Shown: piece after piece, positions 21,361 to 31,276 of the stretch
Layout: each line of letters opens with the position of its first letter
How positions within the stretch are numbered: position 1 is the stretch's first letter
Assembly: GCA_033557675.1 (NCBI GenBank)
Contig: JAWQRM010000019.1
Span: 1 to 41,128 of the forward strand
Direction of reading: 5' to 3'
Length of the DNA stretch: 41,128 nt
From: Coptodactyla brooksi
Taxonomy: Eukaryota; Arthropoda; Insecta; Coleoptera; Scarabaeidae
The notes under the pieces: model-generated
What the model was told of the DNA's origin: nothing
Databases searched by the model: none
The model's input: the letters and a program-made list of their open reading frames with translations, nothing else
Program-made: the position numbers and the translations under genes

Positions 21361-24110
21361 TGTAGAAACTTGAGAACTTTCAAAGGTTGATGTTTCAAGA
21401 TTTTGGATGTAGATTTATTGTCATAGTTACAAGTAAAACAAGTTTAAAACAGGCATACAAAAGTTTAATAGATACTCTTACCTTTCTTGATGTTAAAAAT
21501 GTTTAAATTTAAATGTAAACTTTTAAATAATTTTAGAATATTTATAAGAAGTTCAAAATTAAATTGCCATAGTTAGGAGTAAAACAAGTTTAATCAATAG
21601 TCTGGCCTGTCTTTAAGGTTAAAAACGTTATAATCTAAGGTTAAATTTTTAAATAATTTTCAAATTTTAAGTTTAAATGATACCTAATGCAGAAAATACT
21701 TTATTTTCTTCATAAAGTATTATTGAATAGTCACGGTTAGGAGTCAATCAAGTTTAATGCACTGAAAAATAAGTTTAACTATTTATTAAGGTTAAAAATG
21801 CCAAAAATATAAGGTTAAATTTTTAAATAGTTTCGAAATCATCACAAAGTATTATTAAATTGCCATAGTTAGGAGTAAAACAAGTTTATAATGCACTGAT
21901 ACATAAGTTTAATCAATACTCTTCTCTTTGTTAAGGTTAAAAGTGTTAAAATTTAAGGTTAAATTTTTAAATAATTTAAAAAGTTTTAATTGAAATAATA
22001 CTTCACGCAGGATACCCTTTGAAGGTTAAATAATTAGGAGTAAAACAAGTTTAATGCACTGACACATATGTTTAATCAATACTCTTACTTTTCTTGAGGT
22101 TAAAAATGTTAAAATGTAGGGTTAAACTTTTAAATAATTTTAAAATTTTCATAAAGAATTATTAAGTCGTCATAGTTACAAGTAAGACAAGTTTAAAACA
22201 GGCATACATAAGTTTAATAGATACTCTTGCCTTTCTTGATGTTAAAAATGTTTAAATTTAAGGGTAAACTTTTAAATAATTTTAGAATATTTATAAGAAT
22301 TTCAAAATTAAATTACCATAGTTAGGAGTAAAACAAGTTTAATCAATAGTCTGACATTTCTTTAAGGTTAAAAATGTTATAATCTAAGGTTAAATTTTTA
22401 AATAATGTTCAAAATTTAAATTTAAATGATACCTGATGCAGAAAATACTATACTTTCTTCATAAAGTATTATTGAATTGTCACGGTTAGGAGTCAATCAA
22501 GTTGAATGCACTGACACATAAGTTTAATTATATATTAAGGTTAAAAATGCTAAAAATACAAGGTTAAATTTTTAAATAGTTTAAAAATCATCACAAAGTA
22601 TTATTAAATTGCCATAGTTAGGAGTAAAACAAGTTTAAAACAGGCATGCATAAGTTTAATAAATACTCTTACCATTCTTGAGGTTAAAAATGTTTAAATT
22701 TAAGGGTAAACTTTTAAATAATTTTAGAATATTTATAAGAATTTCAAAATTAAATTGCCACAGTTAGGAGTAAAACAAGCTTAATCAATAGCCTGACCTT
22801 TCTTTAAGGTTAAAAACGTTATAATCTAAGGTTAAATTTTTAAGTAATTTTCAAAATTTAAATTTAAATGATACCTGATGCAGAAAATACTTTATTTTCT
22901 TCATAAAGTATTATTGAATTATCACGGTTAGGAGTCAATCAAGTTGAATGACTGACACATAAGTCTAATTATTTATTAAATTTTTAAATAAATTTAGAAA
23001 TTTAAACAATACCTGATGAAGAAAATACTTTGTTTTCTCTATGAAATATTATTAAATTGTCACGCTTAGGAGTCAAGCAAGTTTAATGCACTGACATAAC
23101 TTTAATCAATAGTCCTTTTTAAAGTTAAATGTTAAAATCTGAAGTTAAATTTTTAAATAATTTTAAAACCTTCATAAAATATTATTAAATCGCCATAGTT
23201 AGGAGTAAAACAAGTTTAATGCACTGATACATAAGTTTAATCAGTACTCTTCTCTTTCTTAAAGTTAAAAATGTTTAAATTTAAGGGTAAATTTTTAAAT
23301 AATTTTAGAATATTTATAAAAATTTCAAAATTAAATTGCCATAGTTAGGAGTAAAACAAGTTTGATCAATAGCCTGACCTTTCTTTAAGGTTAAAAACGT
23401 TATAATCTAAGGTAAAATTTTTAAATAATGTTCAAAATTTAAATTTAAATGATACCTAATGTAGAAAATATTATATTTTCTTCATAAAGTATTATTGAAT
23501 TGTCACGGTTAGGAGTCAATCAAGTTTAATGCACTAGCACATAAGTTTAATTATTTATTAAGGTTAAAAATATAAGGTTAAATTTTTAAATAGTTTCGAA
23601 ATCATCACAAAGTATTATTAAATTGCCATAGTTAGGAGTAAAACAAGTTTATAATGCACTGATACATAAATTTAATCAATACTCTTCTCTTTCTTAAAGT
23701 TAAAATTGTTGCAATTTAAGGTTAAATTTTTAAATAATTAAAAAAATAATACCTCATGCAGAAAATACCCTGTTTCCTTCATAAAGTATATTAAATTACC
23801 ACATTTAGGATTGGAAGAAGCTGAATTAAATTTTTTGATATGTTAAAATCGAAAGTATTTTAAGGTTAGAAATGGTGAGATCTCAGGTATTTTTAATTTT
23901 AAGAGCTTTACAAAGCACCGTTAAACTGTTTAAGGATAAAAGTGTTAAAGTCTGAGGTTAAATTTTGAAATAATGTAAAATGTTAAAACCTAAGGCTTCG
24001 AAGGTTAAAATGTTATTATATCGCGGTTTATCGAAGGATTTATCTTCTTAAAGTTAAAATGTAACATTAAACTTCGAAATAACGTTAAAAACTTTATTAA
24101 GTACCATTAA
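21361..24110. repeat. Tandem repeat family B, block 1
   Basis: This AT-rich array has monomers of about 125-165 bp. Each contains TTAGGAGTAAAACAAGTTTA, AATGCACTGACACATAAGTT, TAATCAATACTCTTACC, AAGGTTAAAAATG, GGTTAAATTTTTAAATAATT, and often GCAGAAAATACTTTATTTTC followed by TTCATAAAGTATTATT. The landmark TTAGGAGT recurs near 21573, 21737, 21869, 22034, 22322, 22485, 22618, 22774, 22929, 23067, 23199, 23345, 23507 and 23632. A variant GTTTAAAACAGGCAT occurs near 21435, 22190 and 22630, so monomer types repeat in a higher-order pattern. The last 300 bp is decayed. There is no coding capacity. Confidence 0.94.
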
Positions 24111-25606
24111 AACGGCATAAATAAGGCCGGGTGCTCGAAATAAGGTCTATTCCGACAATGGAACTGAATTGGTCAGATATAAATAAAAGGCGATCGGAAC
24201 CTTTTAGTGGGACAATGATAACTGAGTCCCAGCCGTTTAACTTTTGAAAAGAGTCAATTTGTATTCACAGTTTAATATAATTGGGCAACGTGAGGGGTCC
24301 GAGGCCCCTAGCAAGGGTGCCATATAATAAGGGCCCGCGATTCTCATACAGCGATTTAATTATACGAGTGATTTATGCCGTAGATAATTCTTAATAACGT
24401 CATCTATATCTTAAATACTCGCTAAATTATTCGCTTAACATCGCGACCCGATAAAACGGCGTTTGAATTTGTTATTAAATGATCTGCGAGCGTAGATAAC
24501 GGAAAATTAATTTTATTTTCCGCCATAACCGCCCGCTCGAACTTTAATTACCCGGTGCTTTTACGTTCGTGCTTTAAAAAAACGTTTTTATTTTCAATCC
24601 ACTTTTAATGGAATTCCCGCCATGAATTAAACGTACGTCGCGCCGCTACATCATTCAATCATTATTTTATTAAACTATAAACCGTATACGGCACACTTTA
24701 AAGCGTTGTAAACTTAATATTCAAAACTCAGTCCGGGTTTCGTAAAATTAGGCTCTAAACGATACCGGCGACCATAAAAATTGTTGCCAGTACGGCGCTT
24801 ATATTTTTGTGCCTTAGACACAAGCCGGGCTTTGTTTGCGGTGTTTACACGTCGTAAAAACTTACAATTTAGGAAATTGTTACGTTGATTTTTCTGTATT
24901 AAACAAAACGCATTTACAACTTTGCCAGAAATGTAAAACTTTACGGTGGAAACTGCACCGGCAACGTCTCGGCGTTTACAAGTTACATCTTCGCGCTACC
25001 CATAGTTTCACTTAGTGGACAGTAAAACGGAAATATAATGGCCGGGGGTTCCGAATAAAAACTGCACTGTAAAGATAGAGCGCCATATCGGCACCCCCGA
25101 AGCCCGAAGGACCAATATGGACCTCCGAGAACGTCGGATAATAAATTTTAAAACTACCCCATATACTACGATTGCAAAAATATCGTAAACTCGAATGCAG
25201 ATTGTACACAAAGTAGTAAAACCCGACTTCTGCCGATGATGCGTTATCTTAAAGCGTAACGATAGTGACTACGACGGTCAAAAGTTACCTGGACAGGTGT
25301 TGAGATACAAAAAACCGGATATACTTTATTAGTGTCTAATATCCTTTTGAAACCTAATCCACAAATAAAGACCGGTATAATTCGGCCTTACTGCGACTGA
25401 AAAGGACCGGTGGATCGAACGAAAAGGACGGTGCTATATAAATACCTTTACAGAAACCGGCAGACTGTATGGCACCTTTAAAATTCAGGTATACATCCGT
25501 TGTATGCAAATAAACGTCGGTTCCACATTTTTGAGCATAATAGCCGAAGAACGTGATTCCTCAACGACGATGTCGATTATAAGGAGACATAAAATTTACT
25601 GCCGAC
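24111..25606. other. Unique intergenic DNA between B1 and B2
   Basis: Mixed CpG-rich DNA with no supported gene. Two overlapping short open frames on the minus strand (25008-25211) lack domains and conserved character. It could hold enhancers of either homeobox gene, but nothing specific can be claimed. Confidence 0.5.
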
Positions 25607-25717
25607 GTCAAACGCGGATTTAATTAGCCCCGATCATTTAAAGACGCCTCTATTTACACCGGCCGTAAGGGAATCCGCTCATTCTGCTCATGCGCGAATA
25701 CCGACCCCCTTAAATTG
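25607..25717. repeat. Left copy of ~110-bp direct repeat around block B2
   Basis: It starts GTCAAACGCG and contains GATTTAATTAGCCCCG, CATTTAAA, CTCTATTTA, GCCGTAAGGGAA, GCTCATGCGC and CTTAAATTGC. All are found in the same order at 27457-27573. It is not part of the family-B monomer. Confidence 0.9.
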
Positions 25718-27456
25718 CGAACCGCAATTCAAAAATCTTCATAAAGCATTATTAACTTATCACAGTTCAATTCTTAAATATCGTTAAAAATTTCAATTCA
25801 AATAATAGCTTATGAAGAAAATGCTTTACTTTCTTCGTAAAGTATTATTAAATTGTCATAGTTATGAGTAAAACAAGTTTACGGTACACAAGTTTAGTCA
25901 ATACTCTCATCTTTTTTAAGCTTAAAAATCTTAAAATCTGAGGCTAAATTCTTAAATATTGTTAAAAATTTCAATCTAAATAATACCCTATGAAGGAAAT
26001 GCTTTATTTTCTTTGTAAAGTATTATCGAGTCGTGATAGTTAGGAGTAAAAACAAGTTTAATGCACTGATACATAAATTTAATCAATACTCTTACCTTTT
26101 TTAAGATTAAAAAGAGAGTTAAATTTTTAAATAATTTTAAAATCTTCATAAAGTATAATTAAATCACTCACAGTTAGGAGTAAAACAAGTTTAATGTACT
26201 GATACACAAGTTTAATCAATACTCTCATCCTTTTTAAGCTTAAAAATCTTAAAATCTGAGGTTAAATTCTTAAATATTGTTAAAAATTTCAATCTAAATA
26301 ATACCCTATGAAGGAAATGCTTTATTTTCTTTGTAAAGTATTATCAAGGCGTGATAGTTAGGAGTAAAAACAAGTTTAATGCACTGATACATAAATTTAA
26401 CCAATACTCTTACCTTTCTTAAGATTCAAAAGAGAGTTAAATTTTTAAATAATTTTAAAATCTTTATAAAGTTTAATTAAATCACTGACAGTTAGGAGTA
26501 AAACAAGTTTAATGTACTGATATACAAGTTTAATCAATACTCTCATCTTTTTTAAGCTTAAAAATGTTAAAATCTGAGGTTAAACTCTTAAATATTGTTA
26601 AAAATTTCATTCTAAATAATACTCTATGAAGAAAATGGTTTATTTTCTTTGTAAAGTGTTACCAAGTCGTGATAGTTAGGAGTAAAAGCAAGTTTAATGC
26701 ACTGAAAAAGTTTAATCGATACTCCTGTCTTTTTTAAGCATAAAAATGTTAATCTCACGATAAATTTTTAAATGTGAGAAATATATATCATTTTCTTCAT
26801 TAAATATTATTAAATTGTCATAGGAGCGAAACAAGTTTAATGCGCTCATCCATAAATTTAATCAATACTCTTGCCTTTCTTAAAATTAAAAAGATGGATT
26901 TTTAAATAATTTTAAAATTTTCATAAACTATAATTAAATCACTCACAGTTAGGAGTAAAACAAGTTTAATATACAGAAGTTTAATCAATACACTCATTTT
27001 TGTATGCTTAAAAATGTTAAAATCTGAGGCTAAATTCTTAAATATTCTTAAAAATTTCAATGTAAATAATACCATATGAAGAAAATGCTTTATTTTCTTC
27101 ATAAAGTATTTTAACAACTTCAATGCCCTGATACGCAAATTTAATGATTAGTTTTAAATTTTCTAATATCAACAATGTTAAAATACTAGACTAAATTTTT
27201 AAATAATTTTAAACTCTTCAGAAAGCAGTATTAAAGTGTCATACTTAGATGTAAAAACCAGGTTAATGCACTGATACACAAGTGTAATCAATACCCATCT
27301 CTTTTAAGCTTAAAAATGTTGAAATTTAAGAATTTGACCTTTTTAAGGGTATTTAAATGGTTTTTATTCTCCATAAATAATTTTAGTAATTTAAACTACA
27401 CCTGATGAAGAAAATACTTTATTTTCTTCATAAAGTATTATCAAATTATCATAGGA
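25718..27456. repeat. Tandem repeat family B, block 2
   Basis: Same family as block 1 but organised as dimers. The long variant TTAGGAGTAAAACAAG followed by TTTAATGTACTGATA recurs at 26174 and 26492 (318 bp apart), with a related copy near 25859. Each dimer pairs a monomer with CTCATC and TTTTTAAGCTTAAAAAT and one with AGATTAAAAAGAGAGTTAAA. Later dimers decay. The subfamily GAAGGAAATGCTTTATTTTC replaces GCAGAAAATACTTTATTTTC in some copies. Confidence 0.93.
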
Positions 27457-27573
27457 GTCAAACGCATTGATGGATTTAATTAGCCCCGGTCATTTAAAAA
27501 CTACTCTATTTATACCAGCCGTAAGGGAACTCGCTCCTTCCGCTCATGCGCAAGTGCGGACTCCCTTAAATTG
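27457..27573. repeat. Right copy of ~110-bp direct repeat around block B2
   Basis: It matches 25607-25717 with scattered substitutions and small indels (GATTTAATTAGCCCCGGTCA, GCCGTAAGGGAACTCGCTCC, GCTCATGCGCAAGTGCGG). At its left edge GTCAAACGC merges into the family-B block TAGGAGTCAA, so a microhomology lies at the junction. Confidence 0.9.
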
Positions 27574-28327
27574 CCAATAGAGGGAGCGCCGCGCAAACCG
27601 ACTACAACATCGCGCGTCCCAACAATTTAAATTTTATTCCGACGATTTCAATCGTCAATAATCATAAATAAACCGGTATCCGGACATTGATCAAAAAATG
27701 CCGTTTAATTTTTTTTCGTAGCAACAGTTTCCCCAATATATTCGAATTTTGTGCACATTTTTTTTCGTTGTATAAATAATTCCCCCTCTATCTGCAGGCG
27801 GGGGCATATTTCATATGATTTTTGCTCACTATCGCATATTTTTACTTATCCAGATTTATGCGAATTAAAAAAAACAGCTGGCGGTAAAACCGAATGTAAA
27901 ATAGCAATATCCGAATTTTAGTTGTAGACCGTGGAAATCAACGCCATTTTCCTTTCGCAAAACGCAAAAACCGCGTGTAAATCCACAAAAAACAAAGATG
28001 GAATCCTGGCCCCTCGCGCCGTAAGCTCGTCTAAATTGAATGAAAAGCATTTAATACCACAGCTACAAGATTTGCCACTGCCCAAACGTACGCAATTATA
28101 CATTTGTATTACACCAATACAACCTTGGATTATTTTGGATTTCTCCGTACAAAACGCATAGATTGAGGAACGATTATGCTTATGAATTTGGAATTTAGTT
28201 GGATTAGTTCCAACCCCTCCTATTAGAATATCGAATTTTTATTCGAAATTTTACATACATTTCGTTACCTTCGTATTACGTTGAAACAAAATTAACTCGT
28301 TTTCTAAATTCGTTTTATTTTTATAGT
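27574..28327. other. Unique intergenic DNA between B2 and B3
   Basis: No gene is supported; overlapping open frames at 27865-28161 on both strands have no domain. The composition is AT-rich. Confidence 0.5.
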
Positions 28328-28429
28328 AATTCATTAAGTAGCATTGCTAGTTAACAATTAGCATTAATAGTGTTAACACATCCACTTCATTAACATCTTT
28401 TAGCTGTTGCCATCTATAGGTGAACAGCG
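28328..28429. repeat. Left copy of direct repeat around block B3
   Basis: Contains AATTCATTAAGTAGCATT, AGTTAACA, CTTCATTAACATCTTTT and CTGTTGCCATCTATAGG, repeated in order at 29529-29613. It is followed by three CTACCTAAC-like short repeats (28460-28488) before the array starts. Confidence 0.8.
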
Positions 28430-28489
28430 GTAAATAGCCCCATCTAAAACAGTATTCTACCTAACCGTTTTCTACCTAACCATTCTACC

Positions 28490-29500
28490 TAGCCCCATCA
28501 CAAAGTATTATTAAATTGCCATAGTTAGGAGTAAAACAAGTTTATAATGCAGTGATGCGTAAGTTTAATCAATACTCTTCTCTTTCTTAAGGTTAAAAGT
28601 ATTAAAATTTAAGGTTAAATTTTTAAATAATTTAAAAAGTTTTAAATTGAAATAATACCTCACGCAGGAAATAGTCTGTTTCCTTAAAATAAGCTGAATT
28701 AAAACTCCTACCGTTTGAAGGTTAAATATATTAAAATCGGAAGTATTTTAAAGTTAAAAATAATAAAATCTAATCTTAAATTTTTAAATAATTGTAACAT
28801 TTTCATAAAATATTAAATGGCTATAATTAGGAATAAAACAAGTTTAATGCACTGACATATATGTTTAATCAATACTCTTACTTTTCTTGAGGTTAAAAAT
28901 GTTAAAATGTAGGGTTAAACTTTTAAATAATAAATAATTATTAAGTTAAAGAATTTTAATTGAAATAATACCTCACGCAGAAAATAGTCTGTTTCCTTAA
29001 AATAGGCGGAATTAAAACTCCTACCCTTTGAAGGTTAAATATATTAAAATCGAACGTATTTTAAGGTTAAAATATTAAAATGACCTAATCAAAGTTAGGT
29101 TAAAAATGGTAAAATCTAATCTTAAATTTTTAAATAATTGTGAAATTTTCATAAAACATTATTAAATGGCTATAATTAGGAGTAAAACAAGTTTAATGCA
29201 CTGACACATATGTTTAATCAATACTCCTACCCTTTGAAGGTTAAATATATTAAAATCGAATGTTAATATCCAAGGTTAATTTTTAAATAATTTTAAAAAA
29301 TTAAATTTAAATTATACCTTATGGAGAAAACATTTTATTTTCTTCATAAAGTATAATTAAATTGTCATAGTTTAGAGTAAAACAAGACAATATAATGGAT
29401 AAGAATTAAAAATGTTAAAATCTAGGATTAAATTTGTAAATAATTTTAAAATCTACGGAAAGTATTATTAAATTGCCGTACTTAAGAGTAAAACAAGTAA
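28490..29500. repeat. Tandem repeat family B, block 3
   Basis: Family-B monomers (TTAGGAGTAAAACAAGTTTA near 28525 and 29180, AATAATACCTCACGCAGGAA near 28650) alternate with a variant carrying CTCCTACCGTTTGAAGG and TTAAATATATTAAAATCG. This variant is rare in blocks 1 and 2. There is no coding capacity. Confidence 0.92.
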
Positions 29501-29528
29501 ACCACATTAAGACAAGTTAACAAAATCA

Positions 29529-29613
29529 AATTTATTGAGTGGCATTAACAGTTAACACTAAGGCTTCATGTCGTTAAGATCTTTTTGCTGTTGCCATCTA
29601 TAGGTGAAGAGCA
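29529..29613. repeat. Right copy of direct repeat around block B3
   Basis: AATTTATTGAGTGGCATTAA, AGTTAACA, GCTTCATG and CTGTTGCCATCTATAGGTGA follow the order seen at 28328-28429, with about 17 bp missing in the middle. The last 25 bases are almost identical in both copies. Confidence 0.8.
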
Positions 29614-29630
29614 GCACACTTTTTCCTGCT

Positions 29631-30479
29631 GTATGTTGGGTTACATACCTCATACCACCTTGTAGGTAAAAGTAGACAAACAGTACAAACACCTGGGTTT
29701 GTATAAGAATGAACTAATCGGCAGAGTATATAATTTTATTAAGGTGATTTTATTGTATGCCTTGTATTTTGGGTTGCATACCTTCCGCTAGCGAAAACTG
29801 TAAAAAGTACGATGTGATTTAAGAATAAATATAATTTAGTTAGTCCTAATTAAAGTAACATAGCAGTATGTTAAATTGATTAAGCATACTTATTTATCAA
29901 ACCAAACAAAATAACTCAAATAAAATAATACTTATTTTGTTTGGATTATTTGGTCCCTTCGTGTATTTTGGGTTGCAAACCAACGGGGTAGTCTGCGAAA
30001 GTAATCTTGTTTACATATAGAAGATATTAAAAAGAATTAAAGTATCAAACGAGCGTTACAAACATGTGGACTTGTATAAGAATGTTTAGTCGGCTAAAAG
30101 TATATAATTTTATAAATTCTATTTTATTTGATGCATTGCATTTTGGGTTGCATACCCCCTACGCCCACGGAAGGTATTTATAAGTAAAACGATAACTTTA
30201 TGCTGCTGCCATCTACGTGCGTAGAAGTATCAAACTTCAATCCACTACCGAACGGTTCATTTAATTTGTGCTAGGAATCTACTCCTAGGAAAGTTCCCAA
30301 TGGCACAATAATACGCTGCTGCCATCTAGGTACGAGTAGAAGTATCAAACATCAATTCGATACGTACGGGTTCGTTTAATTCGAGCTAGGAATCTGTTAG
30401 TGGGAAGCTTCGCAACGGCGACAGATGGCGCTCGTCGCGATTGCGGACCGGAAATGACTGTGTATTTTGGGTTGCGTTA
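29631..30479. repeat. Five copies of a TTTTGGGTTGCATACC motif
   Basis: The motif TGTATTTTGGGTTGCATACC (or close) occurs at 29631-29649, 29763-29782, 29962-29981, 30137-30156 and 30461-30479, spaced 132, 199, 175 and 324 bp. Copies 2 and 4 share about 80 bp upstream (GTATAAGAATG, then AGTATATAATTTTAT). The repeat is diverged, short and directly oriented. Function is unknown. Confidence 0.85.
30199..30433. repeat. ~112-bp tandem duplication with GCCATCTA motifs
   Basis: Unit 1 (from 30199) and unit 2 (from 30311) both run GCTGCTGCCATCTA, GTAGAAGTATCAAAC, a CGG..TTC.TTTAATT block and GCTAGGAATCT. Each starts with a GCCATCTA motif. Unit 2 ends in the opposed ACAGATGGCGCTC at 30421-30433. The motifs match the core AGRKGGCRS of the vertebrate CTCF consensus. 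The unit sits 0.5 kb upstream of the NK7.1 start codon. Confidence 0.85.
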
Positions 30480-30653
30480 GCAATAATTATTTTTACCGAT
30501 ATACAAGGGGTTCATGTCGATTTGGCGGCAAAAAGTCCTAGTTCAAATTTCAATTTGAAGTATTCGAGATATAAAAAGCGCAAATTGGCGATTAACGATG
30601 ATTTAATTAACGATGAAAGCCTTTTTACGCAAATTATGGGCGATTATCGGTAG
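30459..30653 (+). other. Unassigned open frame with a hydrophobic start
   Basis: A frame open for 70 codons from an upstream TTG lacks any ATG. It reads CVFWVALAIIIFTDIQG, which looks like a signal-peptide core, then a basic YKKRK and an acidic C-terminus ending FTQIMGDYR and TAG. The TAG lies within a possible GTAGAA donor. The hydrophobic part is encoded by copy 5 of the TTTTGGGTTGC repeat, which argues against coding. I do not recognise it and would not call it a gene. Confidence 0.15.
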
Positions 30654-30870
30654 AATGGGACGATCGTCGCTGCTCGTCGAAGTCACGTTAAGACTTTTGA
30701 GTTAGCGGAGCGACGAGCCCACGCGAGGGGGCTGTAGGTACTGATGGAATTCTGACGCACCCCAGTGCCGTAACATCCGCGGCCGTAAAGCGCACTCTCG
30801 GAGCCTTCTCCCTGATCGTAATATTTCGAATTCGGTCGGCAATGATAGTAAAGAGCACCACGCGCTTAAA

Positions 30871-30912
30871 TCACTCAGTTGCGGAATAATGAGCCGATTA
30901 ATAGAGGTGAGT
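30871..30912 (+). promoter_or_regulatory. NK7.1: Candidate NK7.1 initiator and early 5' donor
   Basis: TCAGTT at 30876-30880 fits the arthropod initiator, placing +1 near 30877, 84 bp before the ATG used for NK7.1. A perfect donor AG-GTGAGT sits at 30907, after ATG AGC CGA TTA ATA GAG starting at 30889. This could be a separate 5' exon or an upstream short reading frame. Both are weak single-motif calls. Confidence 0.25.
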
Positions 30913-30960
30913 TTGCGGCGCGCGTCCTGCGGGAACCTATAGCCCGAATTCGCGAGTGCG

Positions 30961-31276
30961 ATGACAGAGAGTCCGGGTAAACCGCACGCTCCCGGCTCGG
31001 CAGAACAGGACAGTGATGTGAAAACAAAAGACGTTTATAGGACATTAACGTGGCACGAGCACGTGTATAAGAAGTTGACAAACAAACCCACTCCGCACTA
31101 CATCGAGAACATACTGGGTCTCCAAACCAAAACCTGCCGAGTCGATGAGAACTGCAAGAAAACGACCCAACCTTCTGACCTGCAGGACAATCCGGCTAAA
31201 GAGGAAATTAACGAACCTCTTAATTTGTCGACGAAGTGCGATTCGGCGGCGAAACGTAACAAAAACGCTAATAAAG
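30961..31276 (+). CDS. NK7.1: NK7.1 homeobox gene, first coding exon
   Basis: The exon encodes residues 1-105 of an NK7-family homeodomain factor. ATG 30961 is the first in frame after a TAG at 30940-30942. HYIENILGL at residues 46-54 fits the eh1-type Groucho-binding pattern (aromatic-x-I-x-x-I-L). PLNLSTK at 86-92 fits the CtBP-binding PxDLS motif. The C-terminal part is basic (AAKRNKNANK). The donor GTAAGG at 31277 follows in phase 1 and joins to the exon at 33004 to make Asp106. Two corepressor motifs suggest a repressor. The NK7.1 name rests on the homeodomain in the next exon. An alternative start from an upstream exon is possible (see 30871-30912). Confidence 0.9.

Noticed and set aside
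25008..25211. Two overlapping minus-strand open frames of 65-67 codons
   Set aside because: Two frames open over the same bases is a sign of stop-poor composition, not coding.
27865..28161. Overlapping open frames on both strands
   Set aside because: No homology visible and frames overlap on opposite strands; not supportable as a gene.
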